Under the pieces are notes generated by a model. That model saw only the letters and a program-made list of their open reading frames with translations. It ran no database searches and was not told the origin of the DNA. Shown one piece after another: positions 62,846 through 64,000 of a stretch of 64,000 bases of DNA. The stretch lies in contig JAQISU010000171.1 of assembly GCA_029339505.1 (NCBI GenBank), forward strand, positions 2,019,501-2,083,500. The letters are read 5' to 3'. Position 1 is the first letter of the stretch. Every line of letters starts with the position of its first letter. This DNA comes from Unio delphinus (taxonomy: Eukaryota > Mollusca > Bivalvia > Unionida > Unionidae). The position numbers were made by a program, and so were the translations under genes.

Positions 62846-64000
62846 ATGGGAAGACGACAAAAGCAAACCTCTGGGAACAACTCTGGTAAGTTTGTATTGA
62901 ATTGGTAAACCACACTCTTAAATTGTAGTGTCTGTAACCAATATCCCCTTTTTATACTGTCTATGACTGTATCCCTGTTTTTTTTTTTAAAAATGAAGCC
63001 AAATTATGTTTCCTATTACAGTATTGATGTGTAAGGCTAAATTTTGACATATTGTCTGTCTGCAATTTGTAATATTTTGGTATATTTATAGTTTCTTTCA
63101 TCTAGATTTCTGACAACAGGCAACATTTTCAGTGATTTCTTATAATATGCAATTGAAACTGAGTATTTTTGCATTCCATATCATTAGACTAGTAAATTCA
63201 AACAGAAATATTATGAGAATTCAATGAGCTCAGACTTAGTATTGGATACATTGCTGATATTGTCAAATGGTTACAGACACTACTAGACATGTGAATTGAC
63301 CCGACTGTTGTTTACATTATTAAGGAAAGTGTGCAATCATTGTAAATGCTAGAACATTGAATAATCATCCGGTTTTATGCTATTTATTTTTCAATCAGAT
63401 ACTTTTCTTTAAGAATCTACAGGTTATTCCAGTTTGCTTATGTACGAAAGCATATTGCGTACTCATTACAAGTATGTTTTGTAAAGTCTAAATTTCATCC
63501 GTATACATAGAGGAACAAAAATGAGAATGAAGTTGTTTGTTTTTAGGAAGTAAAGATAAGCCAGAAGAAGATGAACAGAAGATTAAAGCTAGAAGGGAGA
63601 AGACGAGGCTAAAGGTACAAGCCTGGAGAAAAAAACAGAGGGAAAATAAGGCAAAACATGAGGAGCTAAAAAGGGTTGATAGAGAAAGAAGTAAAGATGC
63701 AAGACTACTAAAAAACAGCAATCACTTTCCGATTCAAATCTTCAACAAGAATTAAGAAGGAAAAAACGTGAAGAAATGAAAAGGTATCGCCAGAAAAAGA
63801 AAGAAAAAGCAGCCCTGGCATTATCGGTTAATAAGAGTGTTGATTTAAGAAGTCCGAAAACTGCTGAATTAAGTAGAAAGAAGAAAGAAGCTGTGAAAAG
63901 AACCCAAGCATGGAGAATGCGTATCAAACTGAATGAAAGTATACAGCAAGAGTGTATTCAGACTGATTGTGAAATAGGAAATACTGGGTCAGCCAGAGAT
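62846..64000 (+). CDS. Unrecognised Lys/Arg/Glu-rich protein, first two exons (partial)
   Basis: Exon 1 is 62,846-62,885 (MGRRQKQTSGNNS, donor GTAAGT). Exon 2 starts at 63,547 after TTTTTAG and runs past the window edge, joining in frame as SGSKDKPEEDEQKIKARREK. The protein is a highly basic and acidic coiled coil (RLKVQAWRKKQRENKAKHEE; ELRRKKREEMKRYRQKKKEK). At about 63,711, within CTACTAAAAAACAG, the frame changes by one base. One extra A in the run would keep the long frame open to the window end, so this is either a pseudogene lesion or a sequencing error in a homopolymer. Similar basic proteins of unknown function are common in invertebrate genomes, some of them transposon-linked. I cannot name the family. 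Confidence 0.55.

Overview
The window looks like a stretch of a marine invertebrate nuclear genome. A lophotrochozoan such as a mollusc is my best guess, but this is inference only. The grounds are spliced genes with GT-AG introns, several non-LTR retrotransposon families, tRNA-derived SINEs, pogo/Tigger-type DNA transposons, a Ty3/gypsy-type LTR element and a very high load of tandem repeats. Nothing bacterial is present.

The host gene that organises most of the window is a YME1/YME1L-type mitochondrial AAA protease on the minus strand. I can place ten consecutive internal exons between 56,833 and 12,480. They run from the segment around the presequence cleavage region, through a transmembrane segment, to nearly the end of the AAA+ ATPase module. 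All ten splice in a consistent reading frame. The first exon(s) and every exon of the M41 peptidase part are not visible. The 3' part must lie beyond the left edge, unless the gene is broken. Only about 1.1 kb of this 44-kb span is coding. The introns hold about twenty-five minisatellite arrays, SINEs, LINE fragments and DNA transposons.

Region by region. 1-505 is a LINE fragment. 660-11,135 is a 31-bp satellite split by a complete, very young LTR retrotransposon (1,277-9,295), whose single polyprotein has integrase upstream of reverse transcriptase (Gmr1-like order). 11,268-12,590 is a minisatellite whose unit is the 3' end of the adjacent YME1L exon plus its splice donor. 12.6-31 kb holds arrays, SINEs, a hAT-like element, an internally inverted LINE and six YME1L exons. 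31-36 kb holds a LINE fragment and a 3.5-kb 31-bp array. 36.3-42.5 kb holds one exon, LINE pieces, an ORF1-only 'half-LINE' nested in an older LINE, and two arrays. 42.8-46.9 kb is a ~46-bp satellite split by a LINE and by a Tigger-like transposon. 47-56.8 kb holds three more exons among arrays, a pogo-like element and SINEs. 57.1-60.2 kb is a decayed cluster of genes resembling the virion-structural genes of endogenised double-jelly-roll DNA viruses or Polinton-like elements. 62.8-64.0 kb holds the start of an unrecognised two-exon gene on the plus strand.

The most unusual observations are the exon/intron-junction-derived minisatellite, the virus-like structural cluster, the intact integrase-first LTR retrotransposon, and the half-LINE inserted beside a 56-bp array that is itself amplified LINE reverse-transcriptase coding sequence.
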